From positions 186,001 to 250,000 of the forward strand of contig NZ_SWBP01000004.1 of assembly GCF_005116455.1 (NCBI RefSeq): a stretch of DNA of 64,000 nucleotides, written 5' to 3'. Origin of the DNA: Pedobacter cryophilus. GTDB taxonomy: Bacteria > Bacteroidota > Bacteroidia > Sphingobacteriales > Sphingobacteriaceae. The notes under the pieces were generated by a model that saw only the letters and a list, made by a program, of their open reading frames with translations, had not been told where the DNA came from and did no database searches. A program made the position numbers and the translations under genes. Shown piece after piece: positions 25,177-35,079 of this stretch. Position 1 is the stretch's first letter. Each line of letters begins with the position of its first letter.

Positions 25177-26214
25177 TTAGTATTTAGCAATATGGTTTTT
25201 TACCGTAGAATTTCTAATAATAAGCTCGGTCTCTAAAATTTTTGTGGTGGCTTTCCAGTTCTCAACATCTCTATTAATTTGTTCAACCAGCATTTGAATC
25301 GCTGATTTACCTATCTCTTCAATAGGTTGTGACATGGTACTTAAAGACGGTTCTATTAATGCCGAAGCATAATCATCGCTAAAACCAATAATTGCAATAT
25401 CTTCTGGTATTTTTAATTGATGTTGTTTAATAACCTGGATAGCTTGTATGGCCGTAGGGTCATTTATTGCAAAAATTGCATCGGGTGGATTTTTTAAGCT
25501 CAACAAATGTTTAACATAAATATTCACTTTATTAATTGATAAATCGTATGAAATAATTAATTCATCATCTACAGGGATATCATGTTTTTTAAGAGCATCC
25601 AAATAGCCATTCAATCTTTTTTTACTGATAGATAAAGAGCTTGGCCCAGTTAAATGAGCTATTCTTTTTTTGCCAGTTAAAATAAGATGTTCAACTGCTT
25701 TAAAAGCGCCTTCATAATCATTCACAATTACTTTAGGTACAATCATTTCTTCGCATACGCGATTAAAAAAAACAATCGGAATTCCCTTTCTTTGAAACAC
25801 CTTTAAATGGTCAAAATTTAAAGTCTCTTTGGTGATAGATACAATTAAACCATCAACTTGGCTGGCCAACATTACTTTTGTGTTAGCTACTTCTGTTTCA
25901 TAAGATTCGTTAGATTGAGAAACAATAATATGATAGCCATTTAAAGCGGCTTCTTCTTGCGCTGCCACCACAACTTTAGGAAAGTAAGAACTTCTAAACT
26001 CGGGCACCATTATTCCTATAGTGTTGCTCTTACTGGTAATTAAGCTAATAGCCAGCATATTACGCTGGTAGTCCATCTTTTCTGCAAGTTCTAATACTAA
26101 TTTTTTAGTATGTTCATTTACATTTGGATGATTTGTAAGTGCTCTTGAAACCGTTGATTTAGAGATATTTAATTCTCTAGCAATATCAAAAATTGTGGTT
26201 TGGTGTTTCTTCAT
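25177..26214 (-). CDS. LacI/GalR-family transcriptional regulator of PUL2
   Basis: 345 residues. N-terminal LacI HTH (TIFDIARELNISKSTVSRAL, residues ~6-25) with hinge helix to ~60, then a periplasmic-binding-protein-like sensor domain (NTIGIMVPEFRSSYFP, DGLIVSITKE, HLTGPSSLSISKKRLNGY, DDYASALIEPSLSTMSQP). It is cytosolic and so would sense an imported sugar, unlike the membrane HTCS of PUL1. Divergent from the 26481 gene, with a pair of dyads (26256-26286) between them; the same dyads recur before 28125 and 41406, defining its probable regulon. Confidence 0.9.
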   Translation of the reverse strand: MKKHQTTIFDIARELNISKSTVSRALTNHPNVNEHTKKLVLELAEKMDYQRNMLAISLITSKSNTIGIMVPEFRSSYFPKVVVAAQEEAALNGYHIIVSQSNESYETEVANTKVMLASQVDGLIVSITKETLNFDHLKVFQRKGIPIVFFNRVCEEMIVPKVIVNDYEGAFKAVEHLILTGKKRIAHLTGPSSLSISKKRLNGYLDALKKHDIPVDDELIISYDLSINKVNIYVKHLLSLKNPPDAIFAINDPTAIQAIQVIKQHQLKIPEDIAIIGFSDDYASALIEPSLSTMSQPIEEIGKSAIQMLVEQINRDVENWKATTKILETELIIRNSTVKNHIAKY

Positions 26215-26255
26215 CTACATACAATTTAAAACAAGGTAATAAATTTTTAGCTATT

Positions 26256-26340
26256 GGGATTACTCCCAATAAATGGGAACGCTCCCATAAAATAATAACC
26301 ACAACAATTGACTTTTTTTTATCATCGACTTATACTTTTG
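26256..26340 (+). promoter_or_regulatory. double operator and promoter upstream of the SGNH esterase
   Basis: Two 12-bp dyads GGGA-N4-TCCC: GGGATTACTCCC at 26256-26267 and GGGAACGCTCCC at 26275-26286, centres 19 bp apart; the second has the central CG typical of LacI-family operators. TTG at 26308-26310 and TACTTTTG at 26333-26340 form a promoter for the rightward gene. First dyad to -7 box: 77 bp. The dyads also lie 42 bp upstream of the leftward LacI start and may control it. Confidence 0.75.
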
Positions 26341-26480
26341 GATATTCAACAATAATAAATTTTCCAAATACTGTATCATTATACTTTTAGCCAATTCTTT
26401 TTATAGATGCTTTTTTGTTGAGAAACTTATAAGAGCCTAATTAAATAGGTAAGGTTAAATAATAATTAAGAATTGAAAAT

Positions 26481-27869
26481 ATGAATAAGTTAGTTCTTTG
26501 TTTTTTTACCTCTGTTATTTGTTTACTGTGCTTAGTTTTTAGGGTTGATGCCCAGCAATCTCAAAAAAGCAGTTTAATAGAAGCCAGTCAGGCTGGCGCA
26601 TCACCTTTATTTTTTAAAGTTAACAATCCCAATACTCCAATTATTAGTTTGGGAAAAAGGAGTTATCCGCTTGAATTTTTTTTAAGAGGCGGCTTACCAA
26701 ATTTTATCTACAAGGCAAATAAAGGAGATTCTTTAAAATTGGGTTTTATTGGAGGTAGTATTACCAAAGCAGATGACCTTTACAGAACGCAAATTGCAAA
26801 GCATTTACAGAAAACTTTTCCTAAAGCTAAAATGATAGGTTTAAATACTGGAGTTTCTGGAACAGGATCTGATTTGGGTGCGTTTAGAGTTACAACGCAA
26901 TTATTAGCTTATCAGCCAGATTTAGTATTTATAGAATTTGCGGTAAACGGAGCCTTTGCGCCTGGTGTAGAAGGTATTATCAGGCAAATACGAAAGCATA
27001 ATTCTAAAACAGAAATATGCTTACTTTATACCATTAGTGAAGGCCAAGCAGAACAATATGCCAATGGAAAAATATCTAATAACATCAAAAATTTAGAAAA
27101 AATAGCAGAACACTACCAAGTACCATCGGTACATTTTGGTGCAAGTATTGGTGTAATGCAACAAGAAGGAAGCTTGATTTGGAAAGGCAGCGGCAACAGT
27201 GAAAAAAGCAAAATAGTTTTCTCTAATGATGGTTTACATCCTACTAAAGATGGAGGAAATTTATATGCTGCTGCAATTGGTAGAGCTTTTGAGCTGATTA
27301 AGATGCAGAAAACAAATCAAAAGTTAATCAGTTATGAACTTTTAAGTCCTTTATTAAATGAAGATTGGGAAGATGCAAAAATGCTTGATCCAAAAGATTT
27401 TGCATCATTTAAAGGAGATTGGATTACTATAAATCCTGATACAACATTAACAATCAATAAGTTTAAACCTTGGTTTCCTTATGTAATGAAGGCTGCAAAA
27501 CCTGGTTCAGAATTTACTTTTAAATTTAAGGGAGATGTTTTTGGTTTATTTGATATTGGTGGCCCAGAGGTAGGAGAGATAGAGATTTTTGTAGACGAAG
27601 AAAAAGGTGCTGATAGTTTAAAATTTATAAATAATAGGTTTAATAAATTTTGCAATGATAGATATCGCGGGCAATATTTTAAATATAAAGTTCCTTACGG
27701 CGAGCACATTGTTAGGGTTATAATTTCTCAAAATATTCCAAATAAGCAACAAATATTAGGAGATTCTCAGCTATCAGATATTACTGTAAACCCCGCCAAA
27801 TACAATCAATCTGTAATTTATTTAGGTAAAATATTGATTAAGGGAGAACCTATGAGTTTGAAAAAGTAA
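26481..27869 (+). CDS. secreted SGNH/GDSL-type hydrolase, probable carbohydrate esterase
   Basis: 462 residues; signal peptide ending FRVDAQ. SGNH blocks: LGFIGGSITKA with nucleophile Ser93 (GGS instead of GDS), Gly/Asn blocks NTGVSGTGSD and FAVNGAF, and the catalytic dyad region Asp250/His253 in DGLHPTKDGG. Residues ~290-455 form a C-terminal beta-sandwich-like part. It likely removes acetyl or similar esters from the PUL2 glycan. Controlled by the double operator just upstream; monocistronic, since another operator follows it. Confidence 0.8.
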   Translation: MNKLVLCFFTSVICLLCLVFRVDAQQSQKSSLIEASQAGASPLFFKVNNPNTPIISLGKRSYPLEFFLRGGLPNFIYKANKGDSLKLGFIGGSITKADDLYRTQIAKHLQKTFPKAKMIGLNTGVSGTGSDLGAFRVTTQLLAYQPDLVFIEFAVNGAFAPGVEGIIRQIRKHNSKTEICLLYTISEGQAEQYANGKISNNIKNLEKIAEHYQVPSVHFGASIGVMQQEGSLIWKGSGNSEKSKIVFSNDGLHPTKDGGNLYAAAIGRAFELIKMQKTNQKLISYELLSPLLNEDWEDAKMLDPKDFASFKGDWITINPDTTLTINKFKPWFPYVMKAAKPGSEFTFKFKGDVFGLFDIGGPEVGEIEIFVDEEKGADSLKFINNRFNKFCNDRYRGQYFKYKVPYGEHIVRVIISQNIPNKQQILGDSQLSDITVNPAKYNQSVIYLGKILIKGEPMSLKK

Positions 27870-27958
27870 ATCCCCTTTCATACATCAAAATTATTTTAAC
27901 GCTCCACAAAACTAAATTTTACTATCAAACAACTATCGTCTATCACAATTTAGCTTTT

Positions 27959-28043
27959 GGGAACACTCCCAATAATTGGGAACGCTCCCGAATAATTTAT
28001 AAGGTTTACAAAAGCTTATTTTTTTTTGCACTATGTACTTTTG
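27959..28043 (+). promoter_or_regulatory. double operator and promoter of the long PUL2 operon
   Basis: Dyads GGGAACACTCCC (27959-27970) and GGGAACGCTCCC (27978-27989), centres 19 bp apart. TACTTTTG -7 box at 28036-28043, again 77 bp from the first dyad. No good TTTG/TTG lies 19-22 bp upstream of the -7 box, as expected of a promoter that needs an activator. Confidence 0.75.
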
Positions 28044-28124
28044 ATTCTATAACCAATAATTAAACTTAAATCTATTTACCCTAAGTAGACTAAGATTAAT
28101 GTTTAATATTTTTTATCGAAATAT

Positions 28125-30404
28125 ATGTTAAAAGAAGATTTTAGTTTAGATAGAGCATTAAAAAACGAGAAAATAATCACCGATTTTTTAGTTGTAGGTG
28201 GTGGCATGTCGGGTATTTGTGCAGCCATTGCAGCAGCTAGGATGGGGTTAAAAGTAATTCTTATTCAAGACCGTCCGGTTTTAGGTGGTAATGCTTCTAG
28301 CGAAGTAAGACTTTGGATATTAGGGGCTACATCACACATGGGAAATAATAACCGCTGGGCCAGAGAAGGAGGAATTATTGATGAATTATTAGTTGAGAAT
28401 TTATACCGCAACAAAGAAGGTAATCCTTTAATATTTGATACCATACTTTTAGAAAAAGTTTATCAAGAAGAAAACATCACTTTACTATTAAACACCGCTG
28501 CTTTTGAAGTAAGTAAAAATGATCAAAATAATATTAGTAGTGTAAAAGCATTTTGCAGCCAAAATTCTACTATGTACACCATCTCATCTCCTTTATTTTG
28601 CGATGCATCTGGTGATGGTGTTTTAGGTTTTTTAGCTGGAGCCTCTTTTAGAATGGGAGCAGAAACCAAAGATGAGTTTGGAGAAGGCTTTGCTCCGGAT
28701 GTAAAAGATTATGGTGAACTACTAGGTCACTCTATTTATTTTTATACCAAAGATACCGGTTTACCAGTAAAATATGTTGCTCCAGCATTTGCCAAAAAAG
28801 AGGTAGGATCTTTACCAAGAATCAAAAACTACAAATTAAAAGAGTACGGTTGTCGCTTATGGTGGGTAGAGTATGGTGGAAGGTTAGATACTATACATGA
28901 GTCAGAAAACATTAAACTAGAACTTTGGAAAGTTATTTATGGCCTTTGGGACCATGTGAAAAATAGTGGTGATTTTCCAGAAGCAGAGAATTTAACTTTA
29001 GAATGGGTAGGTACAATCCCAGGAAAAAGAGAAAGTCGCCGTTTTGAAGGCGATTATATGATGGTGCAGCAAGATATTGTAGAACAAAGACAACATGAAG
29101 ATGCCATTGCATTTGGTGGTTGGGCAATGGATTTACACCCTGCAGATGGTGTTTATAGCGATAAAAGCGGTTGTACACAATGGCATGCTAAAGGAGTTTA
29201 CCAAATACCATACCGGTGCTTTTATAGTAAAGACATTGATAATTTATTTTTAGCGGGTAGAATTATAAGCGTTTCTCACGTAGCTTTTAGTTCAACCCGT
29301 GTGATGGCTACTTGTGCTATGGGCGGACAAGCAGTAGGCGTTGCGGCATCTTTAGCCAAAAAATCGGGCCTCAAGCCCAGAGATTTATCTACAGGAGAAA
29401 ACCTTAAAAAACTACAATTAGAATTGAATAAAATGGGGCAGAGTATTCCTTTTATTCCTTTAATTGATGAGAAAAATCTATTACAATCTGCTCATATTAA
29501 AGCATCTTCAGAACAGCGAATACAACAACTTCCAGATAATGGCAATTGGTTAACTCTTGATTTTTCTGCCGCTCAAATGCTGCCATTTAAGCGAAAAGAA
29601 AATTATAACATCAGTTTTAAAGTAAAGGCAGAAGTAGCTACTTCCTTACAATTTGAGTTTAGAACAAGTTCTAAAACACAAAACTATACGCCTGATGTAA
29701 TTTTAGAAAAACAAGCAATTGCTTTAAAAGCAGGCGAACAGATTATTCATATTTCCCTTAAAAAATCTCTTAACGAAGATCAATATGCTTTTTTAACTTT
29801 TCTTAAAAACGATGACGTAAGTATTAAATGTAGTGAAACCAAAATATCAGGTGTAATTGCAGTACTTAACAAAACCAATAAAGCAGTTTCTAACTACGGC
29901 AGGCAAGATCCACCAGCGAATATTGGTGTGGATTCATTTGAATTTTGGACACCTTACAGAAGACCTCAAGGACAGAATTTTGCTTTCCAAATTAGCCCGG
30001 CCATTACTTGTTTTGAAGTAGAAAACCTAAATAATGGTTATTTAAGGCCATACAATAGTCCTAATGCCTGGGTTGCCAATACAAACGATAAAAATCCAAC
30101 AGTTCAAATTAACTGGGATAATGAGGTAACCATCAATGAAATTGTTTTAATGTTTGATACAGACCAAGATCATGCTTTAGAATCATCATTATACGGGCAT
30201 CCCGAAGATGTTTTGCCATTTTGTATCAGAGATTTTGAATTAAAAAGTGATCAATCTACAGTGGTTTACAGCGTGAAAGGTAATTTCCAAACCATCAATA
30301 AAATAAAATTAACAGCACCATTAAGAACTAAAGAACTGATTTTAGAAATGAAAAATCCTTCAGAAAATGTTCCTGCTGCTATATTTCAAATCTTAATTTA
30401 TTAA
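28125..30404 (+). CDS. cytosolic FAD-dependent oxidoreductase with C-terminal beta-sandwich region
   Basis: 759 residues, no signal peptide, so probably cytosolic. Residues ~20-55 are a Rossmann FAD-binding motif (LVVGGGMSGICAAIAA; LIQDRPVLGGNASSEV) of the FAD_oxidored type, closing with FLAGRIISVSHVAFSSTRVM and GGQAVGVAASLA at ~385-425. Residues ~440-759 are beta-rich and unlike a redox domain. First gene of a 13-kb operon. PUL members of this family are uncharacterised as far as I know; redox chemistry on an imported sugar or sugar acid is plausible but inferred. The enzyme's reaction cannot be read from the sequence. Confidence 0.75.
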   Translation: MLKEDFSLDRALKNEKIITDFLVVGGGMSGICAAIAAARMGLKVILIQDRPVLGGNASSEVRLWILGATSHMGNNNRWAREGGIIDELLVENLYRNKEGNPLIFDTILLEKVYQEENITLLLNTAAFEVSKNDQNNISSVKAFCSQNSTMYTISSPLFCDASGDGVLGFLAGASFRMGAETKDEFGEGFAPDVKDYGELLGHSIYFYTKDTGLPVKYVAPAFAKKEVGSLPRIKNYKLKEYGCRLWWVEYGGRLDTIHESENIKLELWKVIYGLWDHVKNSGDFPEAENLTLEWVGTIPGKRESRRFEGDYMMVQQDIVEQRQHEDAIAFGGWAMDLHPADGVYSDKSGCTQWHAKGVYQIPYRCFYSKDIDNLFLAGRIISVSHVAFSSTRVMATCAMGGQAVGVAASLAKKSGLKPRDLSTGENLKKLQLELNKMGQSIPFIPLIDEKNLLQSAHIKASSEQRIQQLPDNGNWLTLDFSAAQMLPFKRKENYNISFKVKAEVATSLQFEFRTSSKTQNYTPDVILEKQAIALKAGEQIIHISLKKSLNEDQYAFLTFLKNDDVSIKCSETKISGVIAVLNKTNKAVSNYGRQDPPANIGVDSFEFWTPYRRPQGQNFAFQISPAITCFEVENLNNGYLRPYNSPNAWVANTNDKNPTVQINWDNEVTINEIVLMFDTDQDHALESSLYGHPEDVLPFCIRDFELKSDQSTVVYSVKGNFQTINKIKLTAPLRTKELILEMKNPSENVPAAIFQILIY

Positions 30405-30415
30405 AGATTCAGCAA

Positions 30416-32956
30416 ATGAAATTATTTGTCAGATATATATTCTTGCTGTTCTTTTACTCAGTTTCATTTGCAGCATCAACAGATACGGTTTCTTTAAACG
30501 GAAGTTGGAAATTTAAAACCGACCCATATAAAAATGGACTAAGCGAAAAGTGGTTTAGTGCAGCTAACAATAAAGCAAACTGGGATAATATGCAGGTGCC
30601 CGGTAATTGGGATTTAAAAAATGAATATGCAGATTATACTGGCGATGCTTGGTACAGTTACACTTTTGAAGGTAAAGAAAATTGGAAAAATAATCATGTT
30701 CGGTTAGTTTTTGAATCAGTTTATAATGATGCTGAGGTATGGCTAAACGGCAATAAATTGGGTGAGAACCATTTCGGTTTTTTACAATTTTATTTTGATA
30801 TTTCTAAATATCTACTCACAAATAAAACCAACCAAGTAGTTGTAAAAGTTAATAATGTTTTTAAAAAGGGTGCAATTTGGAATTGGGGCGGAATAAGAAG
30901 ACCGGTTTGGTTAGAAATTTCAAACCCAATAAGAATTAATCAAATAGCCATTACTTCTAATCCTAATCTTAAAAAATTAAATGCTACTGTAAATGTTAAA
31001 GTAGATTTAGCCAACTACAGCAAAAGTGATGCGGATTTAAGTTATGAGGTGAAACTGTTTTATCAAAATAAAAACATCTATTCATCTGGCATACAAAAAA
31101 CTTTAACGCTAAAAGCTGATGAAAGTAGCGTCTTCATAAAAGCCATAAATCTATCATCGGCAAACACTCATTTGTGGCATTTTGATCATCCACAACTCTA
31201 TCAAGCTCAAATAAGTATTTATCAAGGTAAAGAGTTATTGCATTCTTACGCCGATAAATTTGGGATTAGAAAAATTGAAGTAGATGGCATAAAATTGAGA
31301 TTAAATGGTGAAGAAATAAGGTTAGTAGGTTTTAATCTGGTTCCTGAGGATAGAGTTACAGGGAATACCCTTCCGTTAGATAGAATTAAAAAGATGGTAG
31401 ATATGATGAAAGAATCTGGTGCTAATATGGCGAGGATGAGTCACATGTCTTTACCAAAAGAGTTTTTAGATTATTTGGATGAAAAGGGCATCATGACTTT
31501 TGAAGAAGTAACGCTTTGGGGTAAAGATGTGCTGGTAGACCCTGCAAATCCGCTTCCTAAACTATGGTTAGAGAAACTAATTAAGCAAGAATTTAATCAC
31601 CCAAGTATTATTGGTTGGAGTGTGGGTAATGAGATAGGGGCCTTAAAAAACAATCCATTAGCTAATGAATACATTAAAGGAGCTATTGCAAATGCTAAAA
31701 AATTAGATCCAAATCGTTTGGCAGTTTATGTTTCTAACTCGGTGCAAAGCCAAGATAACGACCCTATGGCTTACAGCGATTTAATTATGCAGAATACCTA
31801 CGGTGGTTGGTTAAATGCTGCCGAAAAAGCACATAAACAGTTTCCAAATAAGCCATTATTTATGTCGGAATTTGGTTTAAATCTAATTGGCGAAAATTTA
31901 GAAGCTGACGCTGATTTTAATAAAATGTTAAGCGGTTTAAGAACCAAAGATTACATTATTGGCGCTTCACTATGGACATTTAATGATTACAGAAGCAATT
32001 ATTGGTCGGCAATAAAAGGCTGGGAATCGCCACCATCACATAACCGTACTTGGGGTGTGGTAAATACATTTTTACAAAAAAAGAAAGCTTTTTATACCAT
32101 ACAAAAAGAATTTTTACCGGTAAAAATTGAAAGCATTAGTTCTAATACTAATCAAAATTTGTTTTCGGGTAAAATTGTATTGAAACCTAAAGCAAAGCCA
32201 GATTTTCCAGCGTATCAATTAAAAAATTATCAGTTTTTGATTAAAGCCCTAAACGGAGATCAAGAAACTAAACAAGTAGCGGTTAAGCTACCCGTTTTAA
32301 ATCCGGGAGATGATTCAAAATCTTTTGATTATAGCATTTCATTGCCAAATACCTCAACAGCTGTTAAAATAGCTTTGCTTGATGCTCAAAATTATTCCCG
32401 TTTTGATACTATAATTTATGTGACAGTGCCTTTGGTTGGTAAAATTAAAGCAGTGCATACCAGTGCTACAGCCGCTAGAATCATATTCGAAAAAAATCCA
32501 ACTGTAGCATATTATACTTTAAAATACGGGGAGAAAGATTTAGATAAAGAAACTGCTGCAATAAGCGCCAATAACTTTATCGATTTAAAAGACCTTAAAG
32601 CTAAAGGGACTTATCAATATCAATTGGTAGCACATAACAATAAGGGAAGTAAAAGTACCGAAAAGGCAACTTTTACATTAGATGAGAGCGAGTTACCACC
32701 TATAATTTGGGGAGTTGAGCCTGTTAAAAACGGGTTTTTTATCTCTTTTTCAGGCGATCTTTTAGATTATAGATATGAAGTAGAATATGGTACAGCCTCA
32801 GGTAAATATGATAAGCTGTTAACCATTAACACACATGGGGTTTTGCAAATACCAAATCTTGAGGCTAATAAAGAGTATTTTTTTAGACTAAGAAGGGTTT
32901 TGCAGTGGGGTTTTGCAAGTGAATGGTCTCATGAAATGACAACTAAAACTTTGTGA
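30416..32956 (+). CDS. GH2 family beta-glycosidase
   Basis: 846 residues with signal peptide (FFYSVSFAAS). Jelly-roll N-domain (LNGSWKFKTDP, AEVWLNGNKLG), Ig-like domain, then TIM barrel (LVGFNLVPEDRV...) with acid/base Glu406 in SVGNEIG and nucleophile Glu485 in MSEFG. Residues ~670-846 carry two FN3-like domains. Likely beta-galactosidase or beta-glucuronidase activity; specificity not decidable. Begins 11 bp after the FAD oxidoreductase, same operon, but is exported to the periplasm. Confidence 0.9.
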   Translation: MKLFVRYIFLLFFYSVSFAASTDTVSLNGSWKFKTDPYKNGLSEKWFSAANNKANWDNMQVPGNWDLKNEYADYTGDAWYSYTFEGKENWKNNHVRLVFESVYNDAEVWLNGNKLGENHFGFLQFYFDISKYLLTNKTNQVVVKVNNVFKKGAIWNWGGIRRPVWLEISNPIRINQIAITSNPNLKKLNATVNVKVDLANYSKSDADLSYEVKLFYQNKNIYSSGIQKTLTLKADESSVFIKAINLSSANTHLWHFDHPQLYQAQISIYQGKELLHSYADKFGIRKIEVDGIKLRLNGEEIRLVGFNLVPEDRVTGNTLPLDRIKKMVDMMKESGANMARMSHMSLPKEFLDYLDEKGIMTFEEVTLWGKDVLVDPANPLPKLWLEKLIKQEFNHPSIIGWSVGNEIGALKNNPLANEYIKGAIANAKKLDPNRLAVYVSNSVQSQDNDPMAYSDLIMQNTYGGWLNAAEKAHKQFPNKPLFMSEFGLNLIGENLEADADFNKMLSGLRTKDYIIGASLWTFNDYRSNYWSAIKGWESPPSHNRTWGVVNTFLQKKKAFYTIQKEFLPVKIESISSNTNQNLFSGKIVLKPKAKPDFPAYQLKNYQFLIKALNGDQETKQVAVKLPVLNPGDDSKSFDYSISLPNTSTAVKIALLDAQNYSRFDTIIYVTVPLVGKIKAVHTSATAARIIFEKNPTVAYYTLKYGEKDLDKETAAISANNFIDLKDLKAKGTYQYQLVAHNNKGSKSTEKATFTLDESELPPIIWGVEPVKNGFFISFSGDLLDYRYEVEYGTASGKYDKLLTINTHGVLQIPNLEANKEYFFRLRRVLQWGFASEWSHEMTTKTL

Positions 32957-33051
32957 TTAGTTTTTTTGGGATAATATTTCATACAGCGTTAAAAGCCAAT
33001 AGTAATAGTGAAAAAACCAATTAAAATTTTAAACCATTTAATTAAATCAAA

Positions 33052-33693
33052 ATGAAAAAAGTAATTATTCAAGCAGCATTTTTTATGCTACTCGCACTTA
33101 CCTCTTTTGCTCAAAAATCAGAAACAATTGTTTCTTGGAATTTTTTTACCCAAATAGATGGTGGAACTGATAATTCGGTGCCTTCTATTATGAGTGCCGA
33201 CATATCATCTAAAGGAATCGTGAAGGGCAAAGGCTTATCAAAAAACAATGAGTTTAAACAGCCAAAATATTGGGGCGCAAAAGGTTTTTCATTTGATAAA
33301 AATGGCCCAGAAGATGGCATCAAAAAAGAGAAATTTATTACTTTTTCTTTTATTACAAATGCGGCAAAACCACTTTCATTAGATGAGATTAAACCCCTAA
33401 GAATCAAAATATCTTCTATAGGTCCGGTTAATTATACTTTCCAATATTCTTTTGATGGAGTGGAGTTTAAAGATATAACAACGATAAAAGTTGATAACCC
33501 AGTAAAATTCTCAGATTTAATTACCCCTGCTGTTAAATTATCAGATGTTAAAGATTTACAAAGAATTGCAACAGGTAAAACTGTTTATATGAGAATTATT
33601 CCGTGGGGAGCAAAAGGTAATGAGTATAACGATTGTTACTTAGGCAGTTCTTACGATTATGCCGCTTTAACTGTAACAGGAAACTTCAAATAA
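33052..33693 (+). CDS. secreted protein consisting of a single copy of an unnamed beta module
   Basis: 213 residues; signal peptide ending LTSFAQ. The whole mature chain is one ~190-residue module: SWNFFTQIDGGTD start, WGAKGFSF, FFSF/ITFSF, LDEIKPLRIKISSIGPVNYTF, and RIIPWGAKGNEYNDCYLGS end. The same module occurs once in the next gene and twice in the one after. It has no T9SS tail, so probably stays periplasmic or is released. A carbohydrate-binding role is likely by context only. Confidence 0.7.
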   Translation: MKKVIIQAAFFMLLALTSFAQKSETIVSWNFFTQIDGGTDNSVPSIMSADISSKGIVKGKGLSKNNEFKQPKYWGAKGFSFDKNGPEDGIKKEKFITFSFITNAAKPLSLDEIKPLRIKISSIGPVNYTFQYSFDGVEFKDITTIKVDNPVKFSDLITPAVKLSDVKDLQRIATGKTVYMRIIPWGAKGNEYNDCYLGSSYDYAALTVTGNFK

Positions 33694-33719
33694 TCATTTA
33701 ATTATAAAACAAAATAATC

Positions 33720-34922
33720 ATGAAAAAATTTCTACAATTCAACGCTTTAAGCTTAATGCTCTTTATAGCATTGGCATTTTCTAATTCTAGAGCTCAGGCA
33801 CAAGTTTATGCCTCTTGGAACATGTTTGGCCAGTCAGGTTTTGGCGTAAGCCCATTAGCTCCAACTGTACTTTCTGCCGATGCTGTTGCAACTGAAGGTT
33901 TAACCAGAAGTGCTAATTTAAGTACTGCATCAGCTATAGCCGCTCAATCAAACAGATGGGGAGGCGAAACTAGCGCTGGTACATCAGCAAACGCTATTAG
34001 TACTCCTCGTTTCTTTACTTTTGCCATTACACCAGCAGCTACTAAAACACTTTCATTTGGTAGTATATCTGCTATTTCGCTTTACCTTTCGTCAAATAGT
34101 GCAATTAGTTATTTGATGCAATATTCTTTAGACGGAACCGCCTATACAGATATTACAACTCACAGTATAACTAGGCCTACTACTTCAGGTAATCAAACTA
34201 TTCCAGCTACAGATCTTTCTGCTATAACAGCTTTGCAAGGTGTAACAAGCGCAACAACGGTATATTTTAGAATTGTTCCTTTTAATGCAGGTTCTCCAGC
34301 AGTTACAGATTTTAACTTTGTTTACTTTGGTCATGGCACCAATACAACAGCTTTTTCAGTAAATGGTCCTGTCACTTTACCAGTTAAGTTATCCTCTTTC
34401 ACCTCTTCTATCCAAAACCAAGCGGCATTTTTAAAATGGACTACAGAGTCTGAAGTGAATTTCGATTATTTTTCAGTAGAGAAAAGAGATCAAAACTCAG
34501 AATTTAGAGAAATAGGTAGAGTGGCTGCAAAAGGTGGTAATGGTAAAACTTTATATAGTTTTTCTGATAAAAATATTTCTTTTGAAACCAGTTATTACAG
34601 ACTTAAAATGGTTGATAAAGATGGAACTTTTGAATACAGTGATGTGATTGATGAAGCCTTAATCTCTTCAAATCAAGCGCTATCAATTTGGCCAAATCCA
34701 GCAGTTAATCAAAATGCTAAAGTGGCTTTTAAAGAATTGTCAATAACATCAAATTTAAAAGTTATTGATTTATCTGGTAGAGTAGTCATCAATCAGCAGT
34801 TAAAAAAAGGTACAAGTAATATCGAGTTAGATTTGAGTAAACTTAACAATGGTCAGTTTGTTCTTTTATTAGAAAGTAATGGCGCAAAGCTCGATTATTT
34901 AAAGTTTTTAAAAGAAAACTAG
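33720..34922 (+). CDS. T9SS-secreted protein with one copy of the unnamed module
   Basis: 400 residues; signal peptide (LMLFIALAFSNSRAQA). Residues ~29-215 are the repeated module (ASWNMFGQSG...YFRIVPFNAG...VYFG). Residues ~222-310 are FN3-like (LPVKLSSFTSSIQNQ, FLKWTTESEVNFDYF). Residues ~320-400 are a T9SS sorting domain (SIWPNPAVNQ...LDYLKFLKEN). Starts 26 bp after the previous gene. Predicted to be cell-surface exposed; likely glycan binding. Confidence 0.75.
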   Translation: MKKFLQFNALSLMLFIALAFSNSRAQAQVYASWNMFGQSGFGVSPLAPTVLSADAVATEGLTRSANLSTASAIAAQSNRWGGETSAGTSANAISTPRFFTFAITPAATKTLSFGSISAISLYLSSNSAISYLMQYSLDGTAYTDITTHSITRPTTSGNQTIPATDLSAITALQGVTSATTVYFRIVPFNAGSPAVTDFNFVYFGHGTNTTAFSVNGPVTLPVKLSSFTSSIQNQAAFLKWTTESEVNFDYFSVEKRDQNSEFREIGRVAAKGGNGKTLYSFSDKNISFETSYYRLKMVDKDGTFEYSDVIDEALISSNQALSIWPNPAVNQNAKVAFKELSITSNLKVIDLSGRVVINQQLKKGTSNIELDLSKLNNGQFVLLLESNGAKLDYLKFLKEN

Positions 34923-35079
34923 TGTAAGATGCTTGTTTGCATCTTATTAATTGGTTCCGGAAATGGCGATTTATCCCAATCTCCATTTCCGTTATAAACT
35001 TTTTGCTTTAAAGATTCTAACCAGATCAAATCAATTTATAACCATCAGCATACTTGAAATTAAATTCAACTCTATTATC

